DNA of 64,000 bases from Diospyros lotus (lineage: Eukaryota > Streptophyta > Magnoliopsida > Ericales > Ebenaceae): NCBI RefSeq assembly GCF_014633365.1, contig NC_068349.1, positions 29,774,753 to 29,838,752 on the forward strand, in the 5' to 3' direction. Below the pieces are notes generated by a model. The model was not told where the DNA came from. It made no database searches and saw nothing but the letters and a program-made list of their open reading frames with translations. A program made the translations under genes and the position numbers. Shown in pieces: positions 1 through 11,962 of the stretch (positions are counted from its first letter, which is position 1; every line of letters starts with the position of its first letter).

Positions 1-2052
1 ACCTCCACGTTGCCAATCCTAGCTCGGACCACGAGGGAGTCGTTGTGCGGCCAGTGCATGTCCCTGGAATCATTCTTGGTGAACGAGATATCATCTGAAG
101 CCATTTTGGCTTTCTTGGAGGATCCTTCCTGACTGCCATTCCTAATGAGCAGAAGGTGATCAGCTTCCCGAACGTACTGTTCGTGTGATCTGTTAGAAGT
201 CCCTGCAATATGAGGCCCTCCGTGAATGGTAAAGATGGTTCTTACCGTAGGTGTTTGCTCTGGCTCGGGAGCTTGGTAAGGACTCTGTTGGGTTGGCTGT
301 TTGGACTGTTGATCTCTCGGACGCACCATATAGTCATGCAGCTAACCCCTCCTGATTAGTTCTTCAATCGCGTCCTTTAGCGCCCAACACTCGGAGGTGG
401 TGTGCCCTGCCTCGTTGTGATAGGCACAGAATTTGCTCTTGCTTATGTAGTTGTCGGCAGTCCTTAGAGGGTTAGGCCTTCCAAAGTCTTCCTTGTTGCG
501 CTCTATGACAAAGATCCTGTCCTGGGAGTCAGACAAGACACTATAACTTTCATACTGACCTTTGTGTGTAGGTCGTTCCACCCCCTGTCCATATCTTGCC
601 TTCTTAGCAGTCTGATCGTTGGGGCTCCATCCCCGACCTCTTTTGCGAGTGTCTTCGTCACCTCTTTTCTTATTTTGGTCGGTGTGTTCTCCCTTTTTTT
701 CTGGTCATTTGTTTTTTTTAGGCTGAAAGCTTCCTCCCATCGGACCTCCTTTGCAGCTCGCTCATAAAACTCACCGAGGTCTCTTAATGGGGACTTGTAA
801 ATGCTTTCGTAAAGCTTCACATCCTTTCGAAGCCTAGCGGAGATCGCGGTTAGGATACTTTCATCTGAAGGGCTCTCCACATTATTCACTTCGCGCCTGA
901 ACCTTCTTATATAATCTTTCAAAGATTCGCCAGACCATTGGAACATCGTAGCGAGGTGGCATGTTGGGGCAAGCTACCTTAGGAGCGACCTGTACTGGTT
1001 TATAAATTTCTTCTAGAACTCCTCCCAACTGCAAATACTGCGGGGGTGGAGCCTTCTTAGCCACGCCTGGGGTATATCTCCCAAGGTCGCAGGGAAAGCT
1101 CAGCATTTTGCTAATAAGATGGAAGTTTGCATGTCCATCTGGACATTGAAGGCGTCCAGGTGGTCGTAAAGGTCGCTGTCCCCATTGTACTGAGGGATAC
1201 TAGGGACCTTAAATATGTGGGGAAGAGGTTCTAGCTCGATTTCTCTAGAAAATGGGGTCCTCTCTTCATGGCCTTTCCTCTGGCTATGCGCCCCATGTCT
1301 CCTCTCCAACTGCTGGATCCTCAGTAGTAATTCCCCCACTATAGGGTCCTGGTTCGCAGATCACCTGGTGGGGGGCTGTTTTTCCTGGGCGGTGTCTTAC
1401 TCTGAGGGGTGGCGATCCCGGTGGGGAGGTAACCCCTATTCTCATGATCAGGGGAGTAGCGGTGGGTAGCGTGACTACTGTTGATCCTAACCGAGGAATC
1501 CCCACGGTGCGGATTCTCAAGTCGACGACTTCGTTCATGAATGCCTTCATAGCGATTTCTACAAGGGCTCGCACCGGCCCTTTGTTTGGTGAGGTGCACC
1601 TCTAGCTCCTCATTGTGGTGTCACCATTCTTTCAACCTTCCAGAGTGTAGGTTAGGGGAGCGGACTGATCCAGCTTGCCGCGAATCCTTTTCGAATCCTC
1701 TTTCCTCTGGAGGAGGCCTTCCACCTGGAGGTCGAGAAGCCCCCGCTTGCGGCTGTGCTGTCAGGGTTTGTGTTCGTGCTAATGCCTTAACTGCGTTAGC
1801 GAGCTGCATGACAGTGTTCTCTAATGTTTCTTGATGTTGTTGCCAGGCCTGCGTCACTTCTGCACCAGGGGTAGGAGCCACGAGCGGATAAGAACACCAC
1901 GTATGGACTCCAGGGGTAGATCCAGCTGAAGGGGGCATGGAAGCGGACGCCACAACTCCTCCAGCTTGTGGAATTTTCGATAGATGGTTGGCGTGGTTCA
2001 CAGGTCGATTGGTCATTACTTTGGAACCTATTGTATTTCTTGTTTTTGACAT
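1..2052 (-). pseudogene. gag: gag (capsid) and start of protease, Tat element 1, broken
   Basis: Gag would form the virus-like particle in the cytoplasm. The N-terminus starts at about 2052 (MSKTRNTIGSK) with a proline- and glutamine-rich region. The retrotransposon gag core follows around 950-1340 (EPLPHIFKVPSIPQYNG, then DYIRRFRREVNNVESP at about 900). A zinc-finger-like CAYHNEAGHTTSECWALK lies near 400-460. At the left edge MHWPHNDSLVVRARIGN leads into the aspartic protease, whose catalytic residues are outside the window. The reading frame changes several times (near 1600, 1340, 1100, 945 and 580), so no single protein can be made. Stop and frameshift positions are approximate. Confidence 0.8.
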
Positions 2053-2072
2053 TGATGTTGACCAGAGAGGGC

Positions 2073-2088
2073 CCTCCTTCTAGCGCCA
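2073..2088 (-). other. Primer binding site of Tat element 1
   Basis: The minus strand reads TGGCGCTAGAAGGAGGG immediately after the LTR end. This is a PBS form seen in Tat-lineage elements, where a tRNA 3' end primes minus-strand DNA synthesis. Confidence 0.75.
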
Positions 2089-2091
2089 AAA

Positions 2092-2918
2092 TGTCGACGT
2101 TCAGAATTGGTCGACGGTGATTTGTTGGAACGCACTGGTGTGGTGCATCTGAGAGGGAGAAAATGGGATATCTAGTCTGATTTTTTAACCCACCGGCCTG
2201 TCCCTGCAAGGTACTCCGATGCCAAGTCAGTGAGCGAGTAAGTAAGTGCAAGATATGTGTAAGTGGGCTGAAGAAAAAAACATACCCTGGCTCTCAAAAG
2301 AGCTGGCTGATATATAAGAGGGGATGTCCCCTTGCATGTGTAGTACATTTGCAGGAGATGGGACAGAATACCTGGCATCGGCGAGAACATCCCTGCAACA
2401 GCAAGGTGCTGACGGAACCCTCATTAATGTTAATGGGATCTGTCATTAATGAGGATAGGATCCATCATTAATGGGGATGGAATTTAAGGTGAACGCACAG
2501 AAACCCAGATGTGGCTGTAATGATGTTGTTGCAAAAGGGCCAGGATGGGACTGGCATGGGTCGGTCAAATGGGCCACGAAAGTGGGCCTGAATGGTCCAG
2601 CTAGGGCAGCCCCTAACCTACTGGTATTCCATAGCATACGTCCCTCCTGTCATGCGAGCTGATCGGTTGGGCCGACAAACTATACTGGTCGCTGGGAGCT
2701 CGCTCGAAATGTAGCTGGGAGTTTCCTCGAATAGGGTTCTGAGTTAGAGGCATTACCGGGAGCTCACTTAGACCCACCACATGAGCTTGGACTCCAACGA
2801 TGTGGGAGCTCGTGTCAATGAGCTCAGCTCGAGGTATACTAGATCTTAAGCGGTTGGGCTAGCCCACTAAATTAAGTCCAACCCATAAAGAGTAGAGCGG
2901 GAAATACCCGTAATAACA
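2092..2918 (-). repeat. 5' LTR of Tat element 1
   Basis: The LTR lies directly next to the primer binding site. On the minus strand it ends in CGACA just before the PBS and begins near TGTTATTACGGG at 2918. It holds a TATA box (about 2310) and, downstream of it, a CTCACTGACTTGGCATCGGAG stretch of the kind conserved in R/U5 of Tat LTRs. The PBS-side end is well supported; the outer end is a best guess because no second LTR is available for comparison. Confidence 0.65.
2309..2317 (-). promoter_or_regulatory. TATA box in LTR of Tat element 1
   Basis: The minus strand reads CTTATATATCAG here, upstream of the conserved R-region motif and inside the LTR. The position suits initiation of the element's genomic RNA. 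Confidence 0.5.
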
Positions 2919-2984
2919 TCCAAAATAAACACCATTCTAATCATCAAGAAACTTTAGAAAACAACTCTAGTCAATTAATACTTG

Positions 2985-3090
2985 ACTAGCACTTTACATT
3001 TACATTGTCATAAAAAAAAAAGATATCTAGCAATTTACATTCACATTGTCATAAAAAAAAGACATCTAGCACTTTACATCAAAAAAAGAC
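2985..3090 (+). repeat. Short imperfect tandem repeat near the 3' end of the CACTA genes
   Basis: The block built from CTAGCACTTTACAT, CATTGTCAT and an A-run recurs about three times with small changes. It lies between the Tat LTR edge and the stop of the Transposase_24-type gene, so it may belong to the CACTA 3' untranslated or subterminal region. Confidence 0.5.
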
Positions 3091-3169
3091 ATCAAACAAT
3101 TAAGTCTAGTCAATTGTTATTTCTAATCCTTCATGCCCTAACATCTTCCATAAAAGTTTCAAAAATTGA

Positions 3170-4644
3170 TTATCTTTCTTTGACTTGGTCCAATTCTGTC
3201 GACAACGCTTCATTTTTCTCTTCCAAAAGTTGCATTTCATTTTTCAAACCATTATTATGTTGTCGCATTTGTTCTAGTTCTATAACAAGCTCATGACGAG
3301 ATGGAATCTTTCCAAGGACAGAGGAAGGAGTTGGTCCAAATCTATACCCACGAACACGTCCATGTCTTTCTCTTCCCATTACTTCAAAAAGAATTTCATT
3401 TTCATCAATAGCTTGAGAAGGTTCTTCCTCAGCTCTTTAGGTTACTAAAGATTGAATTTTGTCCTGAAATTTGATAAAAAATAAAATAGATATGTTATAA
3501 CATAATATTAAAATATATATCACAATAACAACATAAACTGCTTAAAATAAAATTTACCACTATTTCTTTTGATGTTGAATTAACCATTAACCCATCTTTT
3601 TTCTTGTGTGTCACCTTAAACATTTCCCATGCACACAGTTCGTGTCCTAATATTTTAGCTTGTATTAAATAGACAAGTTAATCAACAAAAAAAAAAATTA
3701 TTAATGAGAAAGATGTATAAATGACTTAAATTATACCTGTTCAGCTCTAATTTGAGCAAAACTTCTAGTGTCTGTAGTTTTAGTCATTGTTTGCTTTGAC
3801 CGATTAGACTTATTACGAGCACAAGCAACCTATATGTAAGACCAAATACAATAATCATGTTTTAAATAATTAAAATGACTTGTGCATAAAAAAAGTAAAG
3901 GGTATAGAATACCTGAAACTCATGTGAGCTCAACCAAGTAACAAATTGTCTCCATTGTCCTTGGTCGACTGTTGTTGGGGAAAACTTAATTCGATCATCA
4001 TCATTGTCATATGCATCATAATAGTCAGCCTTCAACCTATATCTATGGTTTGCAAAAGCCCTTCTCATTTTTCTAAAGATCCAATTTTTTCTTACTTCAT
4101 TTTCTTCAAATTCAAATTTCTCCTACACAAGTTAAAAGAAAACGTTATAAGTCATGAAGAATGATTTAATACAATATCATATAAGTATAATATAGAATAA
4201 GTACTAATCTTAACAGTACATAAGAATACATTTTATTCTTATTGTCTTGTGGAACATCTTCCCAACGCTTGCAAGAAATTGGTGCATTTTCACATATTTT
4301 AACAATCTTGCCAATATGACTTGCAAACACATTAGCATTTGATCAAATGGCTTGACCATAATTATTGAATTCCAATGGGAATTTTTGACCTGGAGCCAAA
4401 GATGTTAGTATTTTATTCTTTGTTTTCCCTCAACCTCTTTTTCTTGCATTAGATGATGATGATCCTATACAATAAGTATATGATAAATAAAAAATAATAA
4501 TTATTTTATCATTTTACATATGAGAAAACCAAACTGTTAAAACATAGCTAATTATTTCTTACCAGCGCAACTTTGTCTTGTAGATGGATCAAAATTAGGT
4601 GGTGTGACGAGTGTCTGTTCGTTGGTTTCAGCTATACCCTCCAT
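3170..4644 (-). pseudogene. Transposase_24-type (TnpA-like) second gene of the CACTA element, broken
   Basis: The likely start is ATG at 4644 (MEGIAETNEQTLVTPPNF), with a splice donor (CTG|GTAAGA) near 4562. Later exons contain FASHIGKIVKICENAPISCK and RWEDVPQDNK (about 4240-4330), MRRAFANHRYRLKADYYD (about 4060), SFAQIRAEQ (about 3750) and a C-terminal coiled-coil (HELVIELEQMRQHNNGL, heptad-like leucines) ending at 3170. This order matches the plant Transposase_24 family, the second ORF of many CACTA elements, thought to bind the subterminal repeats. In-frame stops occur in at least three exons (after KRG, after GQAI, before RAEEE). Exon borders are inferred from GT/AG and family order. Confidence 0.65.
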
Positions 4645-4757
4645 TGGCTACAACATAGACTTATATATAGAAAGTGACTAAAGAAAAAAGAAACACTAAG
4701 CTTCAGAAAAATAGAGGAAAAAAAAATATCAAAACTAAGTAAGTAAGACATATACAA

Positions 4758-7296
4758 TCAATCATCATCGCTTAAAACTGGTTTTTGTTTCTTTCTTCCT
4801 CTAGTCTTTTTCTTTCCCTTAACTGAAGGATACATTCTTTTCCTTCGTTGTCTTGATATCCCTTCTTCAAATTCAATCTCTAGCAGAATGTCACTTCTAT
4901 GGCATGAAAATTCACAATCATTTAGATCCGCATCTTGGGTTGAACATTGGCCAATGTTTGACAGATCATTTTGTTGAAATGGTTCATCACTGGTGGCTTC
5001 ATAGGCATCCACTTCATAATAGTCTCGAGTTTGTGATCGTTGAACAACATACTAATTAGGTTCCCCCATTTCCCTTACATAAAACACCTGTTCAGCTTGG
5101 CAAGCAAGTATAAATGGTTCATTAGTCTGCAATGATCTATCAAAATTTAAGGAAGTGAACCTGTAATTATTTGTCTTGATTCCTCTTCCTTTATTGTATA
5201 CATCTCTCCAATCACACTTGAATAGTACTACTTGTAAACCACCAAGATATTGCAATTCGATAATATTCATTAACACGCCATAGTAATCCACATTACCAAG
5301 GGTTAGGTTACCATCTCTCGTAGTTGCAAAACTATTAGTTTCCCCTCTCACGAAAACTCCACTATTTTAAGTTTTCAATTCTTTCTCTCGATCTCGAGTG
5401 TGGAACCGAAAACCATTAACAATGTAGCCTTTGTATGACAATGCACCATGATTTGGCCCTCAAGCAAGTGATAACAAATGATTGGTGACTTTGCCATTTT
5501 ATAAATTATACATTTGTGTCACCTATCCATTTAAAGAGAAATGGGTTAAATAACAATATAGTTTAAATGGATGGCATGTTAACCACAAAACATTTAAATA
5601 CTACATATTGGATCTTAATATACTTGATGCTAAAACAAACTTGAGAATTCTCTATTGTGAATGTTTTCTACGTTTCTAGGATGGGAATGGGCTAGAGATT
5701 GGACCACCAATTGTTTGTGTTCTCTATTTTAAATTACACACAAAAGCGGTAAGAGAAATTCCATGGAAAAATAATTATTATAAATTAATTGGTATAAAAC
5801 ATGTCAAAATTATCACCTACTCTATGAATGATTGGATTTCATCACAATTTTTAAGGACACATAATCGAGCTTAGGACCATTCCTCTCTTCCAAGCTCACA
5901 TTGAGTCGTTTTTCCTAAAGCACGACCTGTTTGAGTAAACACAAATAATCCACCAATTGTTTTCACACCATCCCCGCCAGCATTTCTTTCAACGCGATTG
6001 AATTTTGTTTCACATCCTTTTAGGTTTCTAGAACAAAAATTTAGGCATTCTTTTACAAGATATCCCTCTGCAATTGAACCCTCTGGAGGACTCTTATTAT
6101 GCACATAATATTTCAATGTGCGTAAATACCTATCAAAGAAATTGATAAATTTTCTTAAACTCCTTAATAAAGGGTAAACTTTTTTTTTTTTCCCAAAAAA
6201 ACTAGTATGAATAAGAACATGTACAAACCTTTCAATTGGATACATCCAACGATATTGGACAGGGCTGGCAATCTTACACTAGGTAAGTGAATAGGCAAGT
6301 GTTACATAATGTTGAAAAAAGTTGGAAGGAAGATTCGTTCTAATTTGCAAAGAGTTTCAGCAATTTGGAGCTCAAGTTCATTTAACCTTTCAACCCTCAA
6401 TACTTTGGAACAAATCTCTTGAAAAAAAGTTTCTCAATTCAATCAATGCACCAGAAACATCCTTAGGGAAAAGGCCCCGTATAGCAAGAGGGAGTAATTG
6501 TTGCATAAGAATGTGGCAATCATGACTCTTTAAAGACAAGATTTTGCACTCCTTGATATTAACACACCTTAAGATATTTGACGAATGACCATCTAGTACT
6601 TTAACTTCTTTCAAAAATTCACACAACATCAATTTTTCTTTTGAAGACAACATGTAACATGCAAGAGGTATTTTATCATCTTCACTGAGGAGGTGGAGTG
6701 TCTCTCTAATGCCCATCTCTTTCAAGTCCATGCGAGCTTTCTTACCATCTGTCAATTTTCCTTGAATATGCATGATCGTTCCAATGACATTGTCACATAC
6801 ATTTTTTTCAATGTGCATAACATCTAGATTGTGACCCAACAAAAGTTCTTTCCAATAAGGCAACTCAAAGAAGATACTTTTTTTCTTCCAATGTTTTAGC
6901 CAAGTATCATTAGAATTATCCCATTTTCCTTTTTCAACAGTGCATAATTGTTCAAACACATCATATCCGGACAATTGTGGAGGTCGGTCCCTTCGTTCTA
7001 CCTCCCCATTGAAATGAACTTTATTATTACGCAATTTATGGTTCCTATGTAAAAACTGACGATGGCCCATATAACCAAATTTTTTCCCATAACTTAGCCA
7101 ACGAGACTCAGTGTGTTTGTTGCAACAAGGACAAGCCCACTTTCCCTTTGTATTATATCCAGACAAATTTGCATAGGTAGGAAAGTCATTAATAGTCCAT
7201 AAAATAGCTGCATGCATCTAAAAATTTTGTTTCTTTGAGGCATCATACGTTTGAACACTGGCCTCCCATAAGTACTCCTTCAATTCTTCACTCAAG
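4758..7296 (-). pseudogene. TNP2-type transposase (Transposase_21, DUF4218, DUF4216), truncated and broken
   Basis: TNP2 is the CACTA transposase that cuts at the element ends in the nucleus. Visible domains in order: Transposase_21 (AILWTINDFPTYANLSGY, ACPCCNKHTESRWL, LGHNLDVMHIEKNVCDNVIG; 7217-6390), DUF4218 (YPIERFVHVLI, SPPEGSIAEGYLVKECLNFC; 6245-5870), DUF4216 (NVDYYGVLMNIIELQYLGG, VVLFKCDW, FILACQAEQVFYV; 5351-5060) and an acidic/basic tail to 4758. An in-frame TAG at 7218-7220 follows YDASKKQNF, another lies near 5053, and there are breaks near 6390-6245 and 5870-5350. The N-terminal part is missing: coding similarity stops where the 117-bp repeat begins (about 7296). An active transposase is not possible from this copy. 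Confidence 0.85.
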
Positions 7297-7655
7297 GGGT
7301 ATGTACATACACAATGTCAATATACATATATATATTCACTAATATTTCATACCTATAAATTAGGGTGATTTCCCACCACTCGAAGGGAATGACAAAATCC
7401 CCATCACTCACGGGGTATGTACATACACAATGTCAATGTACATATATATATATTCACTAATATTTCATACCTATAAATTATGGTAATCTCCCACCACCTG
7501 GAGGGAGTGATAAAATCCCCATCACTCACAGAGTATGTACATACACAATGTCAATGTACATGTACATATATATATATTCACTAATATTCCATACTTATAA
7601 ATTAGGGTGATCTCCCACCACCCGGAGGGAGTGATAAAATCCCCATCACTCAAGG
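7294..7655 (+). repeat. Three tandem copies of a 116-118 bp unit
   Basis: Each unit carries GTATGTACATACACAATGTC, a TATATATA core, TATTTCATACCTATAAATTA and CCCACCACCTGGAGGGAGTG, with CCCCATCACTCA at the join. Copies start near 7296, 7412 and 7530 and differ at a few positions. The array sits at the point where the TNP2 coding sequence is cut off. Confidence 0.85.
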
Positions 7656-7714
7656 GATACATACCTCTTACGATGCAAATACAATCCCAAATAACGCAAC
7701 GATTTGAAAACAAA

Positions 7715-10378
7715 CCAACACTGCAATGGAAATGGGGAGGGTGACAATATTTAGATTAACAAACATCAGAAAAATGAGAAGGGTGGCAATAAAATTTCAA
7801 AGGTTAACAACCAATACACATGCAACTATGAAAACTAACCACTAATAAAGCAAATAGGCCACAAGTCAATCATATATATGATGTTATACATATATATATA
7901 AAGTTTAAATGCATAAATAATTGTGTAGTTTTCGATAGATCTAATTAAGTCTATGTGAGAGCTGTGGCTATTTATTGAGAAAATGCATGCACCAATGAGT
8001 TACTTGCTAAAACCAAGGCAGCTTATTGGTTAAGATGATGGATGCTGTGAGGATTGGAATGGTCCAACAAATTTAAAAATTTTTGTATGTTGAAACTAAA
8101 CATGTACTGTTTCCAAACTATACCCCAAGCTATTTTTCTCAGTGAAACTTCATGCGTGTGCATTTGTGTCTCTCTCTATTATTATTAAAGAAACTACAGA
8201 ACAAGCTCACTCTCCCTCTCCCTCGTAGTATGTGAACATTCCCCCATTTACAATTCTATTTATATGATAACAACATGATTGAAACGTTGAGCTCAATTAT
8301 ATGAACTTATTTTATTAATTTTTAATATTTAATTTTTTTATCAGACATTTACAATTCATTTTAAATGTTTTTCATTAAGTTTTTTTTTTTTATCTCTTTT
8401 ACTAAATATATACTTTGTTTCATTTTATCCACTATTCATTACAAAAAAAAATAAAGACTTTTCTAGTGTTTTTTTGTTATAAACCAAGTGATATTTCAAA
8501 TGATCTATAGTGTCTTTTGTTTCACATTGGTTGATAGAAATATTTTTTCTTCTTTTTATATACATTGAGTCTACTTAAGTTTATGAAAGTTGTGAGAATT
8601 GAATCTGAGCATATGAGATTAGGCCAACTCCAAGGAAAAATTAAGGATTCCCCCTCCCCTCTTTACATAATAGTTCAACATCTTGTATCTTTTCTTGTCA
8701 CCACGGCTCTAAACAAACTTAATGACAGGAGGTGGACAAACAAAAATCAGGCTAGAAAACCAACCCCCTCCCTTGGCCAACAAAAGAAAAAAAAGAAAAA
8801 GAAAAAAGATAACTTAGTATTCATAGCCCCTGTGCAGTGGCCTAATGTTTTCCTCATTGCCAAAGTAAGGCAGCTAGCGGTATTGGTCACACCACAAGAA
8901 TCAACAAAATTCTTGAAATGAGCATGAACACATAAAGGGACTTCTTCACGTATGAAATAAACAATTTTTTTGTTTTTCTATTTCTGAGGTCAAATCTGAC
9001 ATAAAAGGTGATTAGAAGAAAACTCAATAATTACATTATATAAACAAGTTAAATGGTATAAACATAGTAAAACAAAATATCTAAACAACTACCTTTTGGC
9101 TTTGGAACAAGGTGAGGACTCCAAATGTATCCATAAGGCATATAAGGTAATATATATATATATATATATTACGATAGTGTATAATAAATTGTTATTTTCT
9201 CTTTATATCTAATCCAACAATTTTTTTCTTCTTTTCTTCCTTTCTCAAACTTGTAATGTATCTTATGGGTGCCTAAGTGACAAAACATGTGCCACCACTA
9301 AACGTCCAAATTTAGAAAGAAAAAGATTAAAAAAGGACAGAGTTGAACTTGGTTTTGCACCAATCAGGAGATTTCACAAGAGTGACATCTGTATTTTGTA
9401 TAAAATACCATTACATTTTATTTACAAAAAATAAAATGGACTCTTTTTCCACAAACTATGCATTGCATTAATTTTGACTCTTACTAAAAAGTTACTCTTT
9501 CACACTTCGAAACACTTATCAAAGTGAGCCCATAGATCTATTAAGGAAGTAGTACTTCTATTCTATTACTACAAATAATGGATGCATCACTTGCATTCTA
9601 ATTCTGTCATTAATTTATGACTTTAATGACAGAATACAGATGATTATGTTCCAGTGTTCCTTATTATTGGTAAAAACTATAGATTCATACACTATTAGAT
9701 AGAGTTCAAAACCAAGTGGGCCAACAATCTGCTAGATGGTTTATGATGAGAGGACATTACAACCATAAATGACATACCACAGAATCACCATTTTGCACTA
9801 AGATTTTGAGCTTTAGAACTTGTGAATAATTTGAAATTAGCACATCTTACATAATTTGGTAGAAACGGACATAGAAGTCTCAGACTAAACTGTGTAAACT
9901 ATTCATGTCTTCTATTAGTAATCATCTAGAAGGGTGAATTGCAACAAAATTTGCCAAACCAACTATAACACCATTGTGTGAAAACATGCACTATCTGATA
10001 TAATATTCTTTGCAGCAAAAATAGCCTTGCTTCCTCATCAAACTAGTATAGACTTGCAGTAAACAGTCTAAGAACAGAGCACCAATCAATCAAATAGATC
10101 CAACATCTACAAACCAATCCAATGACGGTCAGTAAACAACATCACATCGTAAAAACTAAAGCCTACAGGTACGAAATAACAATGCACTTGCGTATCACAA
10201 ACCACACACACATTTTTCACATAGATATTTTCGCGATCAATTAGATTTTCAGATGATAAGCATAGATTGAACCACTTATTCATCAGATCTCCAGTGAAAT
10301 TGTAAAAGACAAATTGAAGATCAGTGAAAATGTGATAACCAAGAAGTTAACAGAAAGAAGTAACAGATTTGAGATTGA
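7715..10378. other. No gene recognised; AT-rich interior attributed to the CACTA element
   Basis: I see no domain, splice pattern or repeat family in this stretch. It holds a (TA)n run at 9150-9169, several A/T homopolymers (for example 8378-8390 and the A/G-rich run near 8785-8810), and one chance-looking plus-strand frame at 8565-8921 caused partly by a lysine-coding A/G run. It may be the promoter or 5' region of the transposon, but this is inferred only from its position. Confidence 0.4.
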
Positions 10379-10597
10379 TTAGTGGTGTTTCAGAGGTGAA
10401 ACAGTACCGGCAAGGCTAGTGACGAGAACATGAACGAGAACACGAACGGCAGCGCCAGTGACGAGAAGCCGAAGATAGAGACGGAGAAAAGAAGGAGAAG
10501 GAGCCGAAGCCAAAGAAGGAGACGAAGCCGGAGAAAGAGATGTTGCGGTACTCAGACGGTGAAGGTGATGGGGTGGAGGCGGGAGAGATGAAGGCAA
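10379..10597 (-). CDS. Short proline/serine-rich hypothetical frame
   Basis: I do not recognise this 72-codon frame. It starts MPSSLPPPPHHLHRLSTA and is rich in P, S, L and V. The region is GC-rich compared with its AT-rich surroundings, and a CT-rich stretch with a repeated CTCATCTCTCCCGCCTCC lies just upstream on the minus strand. It could be a first exon or 5' untranslated region of the CACTA transcript, or a captured host exon. Coding status is doubtful. Confidence 0.2.
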   Translation of the reverse strand: MPSSLPPPPHHLHRLSTATSLSPASSPSLASAPSPSFLRLYLRLLVTGAAVRVLVHVLVTSLAGTVSPLKHH

Positions 10598-11109
10598 GAT
10601 GAGGGAGATGGAGGGAAATGAATATGGAGGCGGGAGAGATGAGGGAGGGAGATGAAGAGGTAGTAAAAAATATATTTTGTTTATTTTTAAATTTTTATAA
10701 ATAAAAAGATACTTTGTTTTTAATTATTAATTATATTTTATATTTTAAAAATATAAAATATATTATTAATAATTAATTATAAAATATATTATTAATATAA
10801 TTATAAAAATTAGTATATTATTAATAATTATAATTATTATTAATAATATACTTACTCAAGCTTCCCGTAGGTTATAACAAATGTTTTTTATTTATAATTA
10901 ACTGTAAGAATAAGTATATTATTAATAATTAATTATAAAAATATATTGAAATAAAAAATATACTTCTTAAGAATATTAAAAGAGGAATGAGTTCTATTAT
11001 GAAATAAAAATATATTAAAATATACTTTTTAATAAAATATTTTTTTATTAATTATTAATTATATTTAATATTTTATGTGACATTTTATATTAAAACATTA
11101 TTATACTTT

Positions 11110-11941
11110 TTTTTTATTAATAATTCACTTTTAGTGACAGTCAAAGTTAGCCGTCACAAATAAGTATAGCTTAGCCGTTGTACTTGGTTTTCATAATAAT
11201 CCACTTTTAGTGGCCGCCATACTTGGCCATCACAAATAAGTATAATCAGTCAAACCACTCCCCCAAGGATTTATACTTTTAGTGACCGCCAACAGTGGCC
11301 CTCAACAATAATGCACTTTTAGTGCCTGTCAATGGCAGCTATCACAAACAAGTTTGGTTGAGGAAAAATACTCCACTTTTAGTGGCCGCCACTTGTGACC
11401 GTCACTAATAATGCACCTTTTGTGGCCGCCTAGGCCGACTGTCACAAATAAGCATAAGCATGTTGGGCACCAAGGGGACGGGCACCAACACTCCACCTTT
11501 AGTGGCCGCCACTCGTGTCCGTCACTAATAATGCTCTTTTAGTGGCCGCCTAGGCCGACCGTCACTAATAATGCGCTTTTTGTGCCCACTAACACTGGCT
11601 GTCACAAATAAGCATGTTGGTACCCAAACAATTACAAGTTACAAATACTGCATCTTTAGTGACCCTCGCCTATGGCCGTCACTAATAATGTACTTTTAGT
11701 GGTCGCCCATGCCAACCCTCACAAATAAGCTTACTTTTAGTGGGTGCCAAATCCGATTGTCACAATAATGTACCTTTAGTGGCCACAAATCGCGGCCGTC
11801 ACAAATAATGAACTCTTTAGTGGCGAATTTTTTTGGCCGCCATTAAACATGCCTTTTTAGTGACAAACAGTTTTTGGGCGCCACTAATAGTTGTATTTGT
11901 GACAAATATCTTCTGGCCACCGGTAAAAGTGGCCACTAAAA
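11110..11941 (-). repeat. Subterminal repeat field of the CACTA element
   Basis: Degenerate copies of CTTTTAGTGGCCGCC and GGCCGTCACTAATAATG alternate every 40-90 bp up to the terminus. Arrays like this at CACTA ends are known binding sites for the TnpA-type protein. The 450 bp to the left (10650-11100) are strongly AT-rich without the motif. Confidence 0.8.
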
Positions 11942-11959
11942 GCTACTTTTTTTGTAGTG
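11942..11959 (-). repeat. CACTA terminal sequence (right end)
   Basis: The minus strand reads CACTACAAAAAAAGTAGC. CTAC and GTAG around the A-run are also complementary, so the end can form a small hairpin. The three bases after it (AAT, 11960-11962) are the expected place for the 3-bp target duplication. Confidence 0.8.
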
Positions 11960-11962
11960 AAT

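Larger units (their letters stand above)
1..2918 (-). mobile_element. Ty3/gypsy Tat-lineage retrotransposon 1, 5' part
   Basis: This is the 5' end of a minus-strand Tat element: 5' LTR (2092-2918), primer binding site, gag and the first residues of protease. The rest of pol and the 3' LTR lie left of the window. The order LTR, PBS, gag, PR is read right to left. The gag core motif and the pre-protease motif (MHWPHNDSLVV at the left edge) are typical of Tat. The right boundary is inferred from a TG...CA LTR ending at 2918; the possible target duplication (2919-2923) cannot be checked because the other end is missing. It appears to have inserted into the CACTA element on its right. Confidence 0.85.
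2919..11959 (-). mobile_element. CACTA (En/Spm-type) DNA transposon, right terminus present, left terminus missing
   Basis: The right end at 11959 reads CACTACAAAAAAAGTAGC on the minus strand, the hallmark CACTA terminus, and is followed inward by a long field of subterminal repeats. Two genes run on the minus strand in the usual CACTA order: TNP2-like transposase (about 7296-4758), then a Transposase_24/TnpA-like gene (about 4644-3170). No matching left terminus is visible; Tat element 1 seems to have inserted there, so the left end probably lies outside the window. That all of 2919-11959 is one element is inference: the stretch 7.7-10.4 kb has no diagnostic content. Confidence 0.7.

Noticed and set aside
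8437..8470. CATTACAAAAAAAAATAAAG as a possible left CACTA end
   Set aside because: It differs from CACTACAAAAAAAGTAGC, has no subterminal GTGGCCGCC motifs behind it, and the flanking bases do not match AAT.
8565..8921. 118-codon plus-strand frame with a poly-lysine run
   Set aside because: The lysines come from an A/G run; no domain, no splice context, and surrounding sequence is non-coding.
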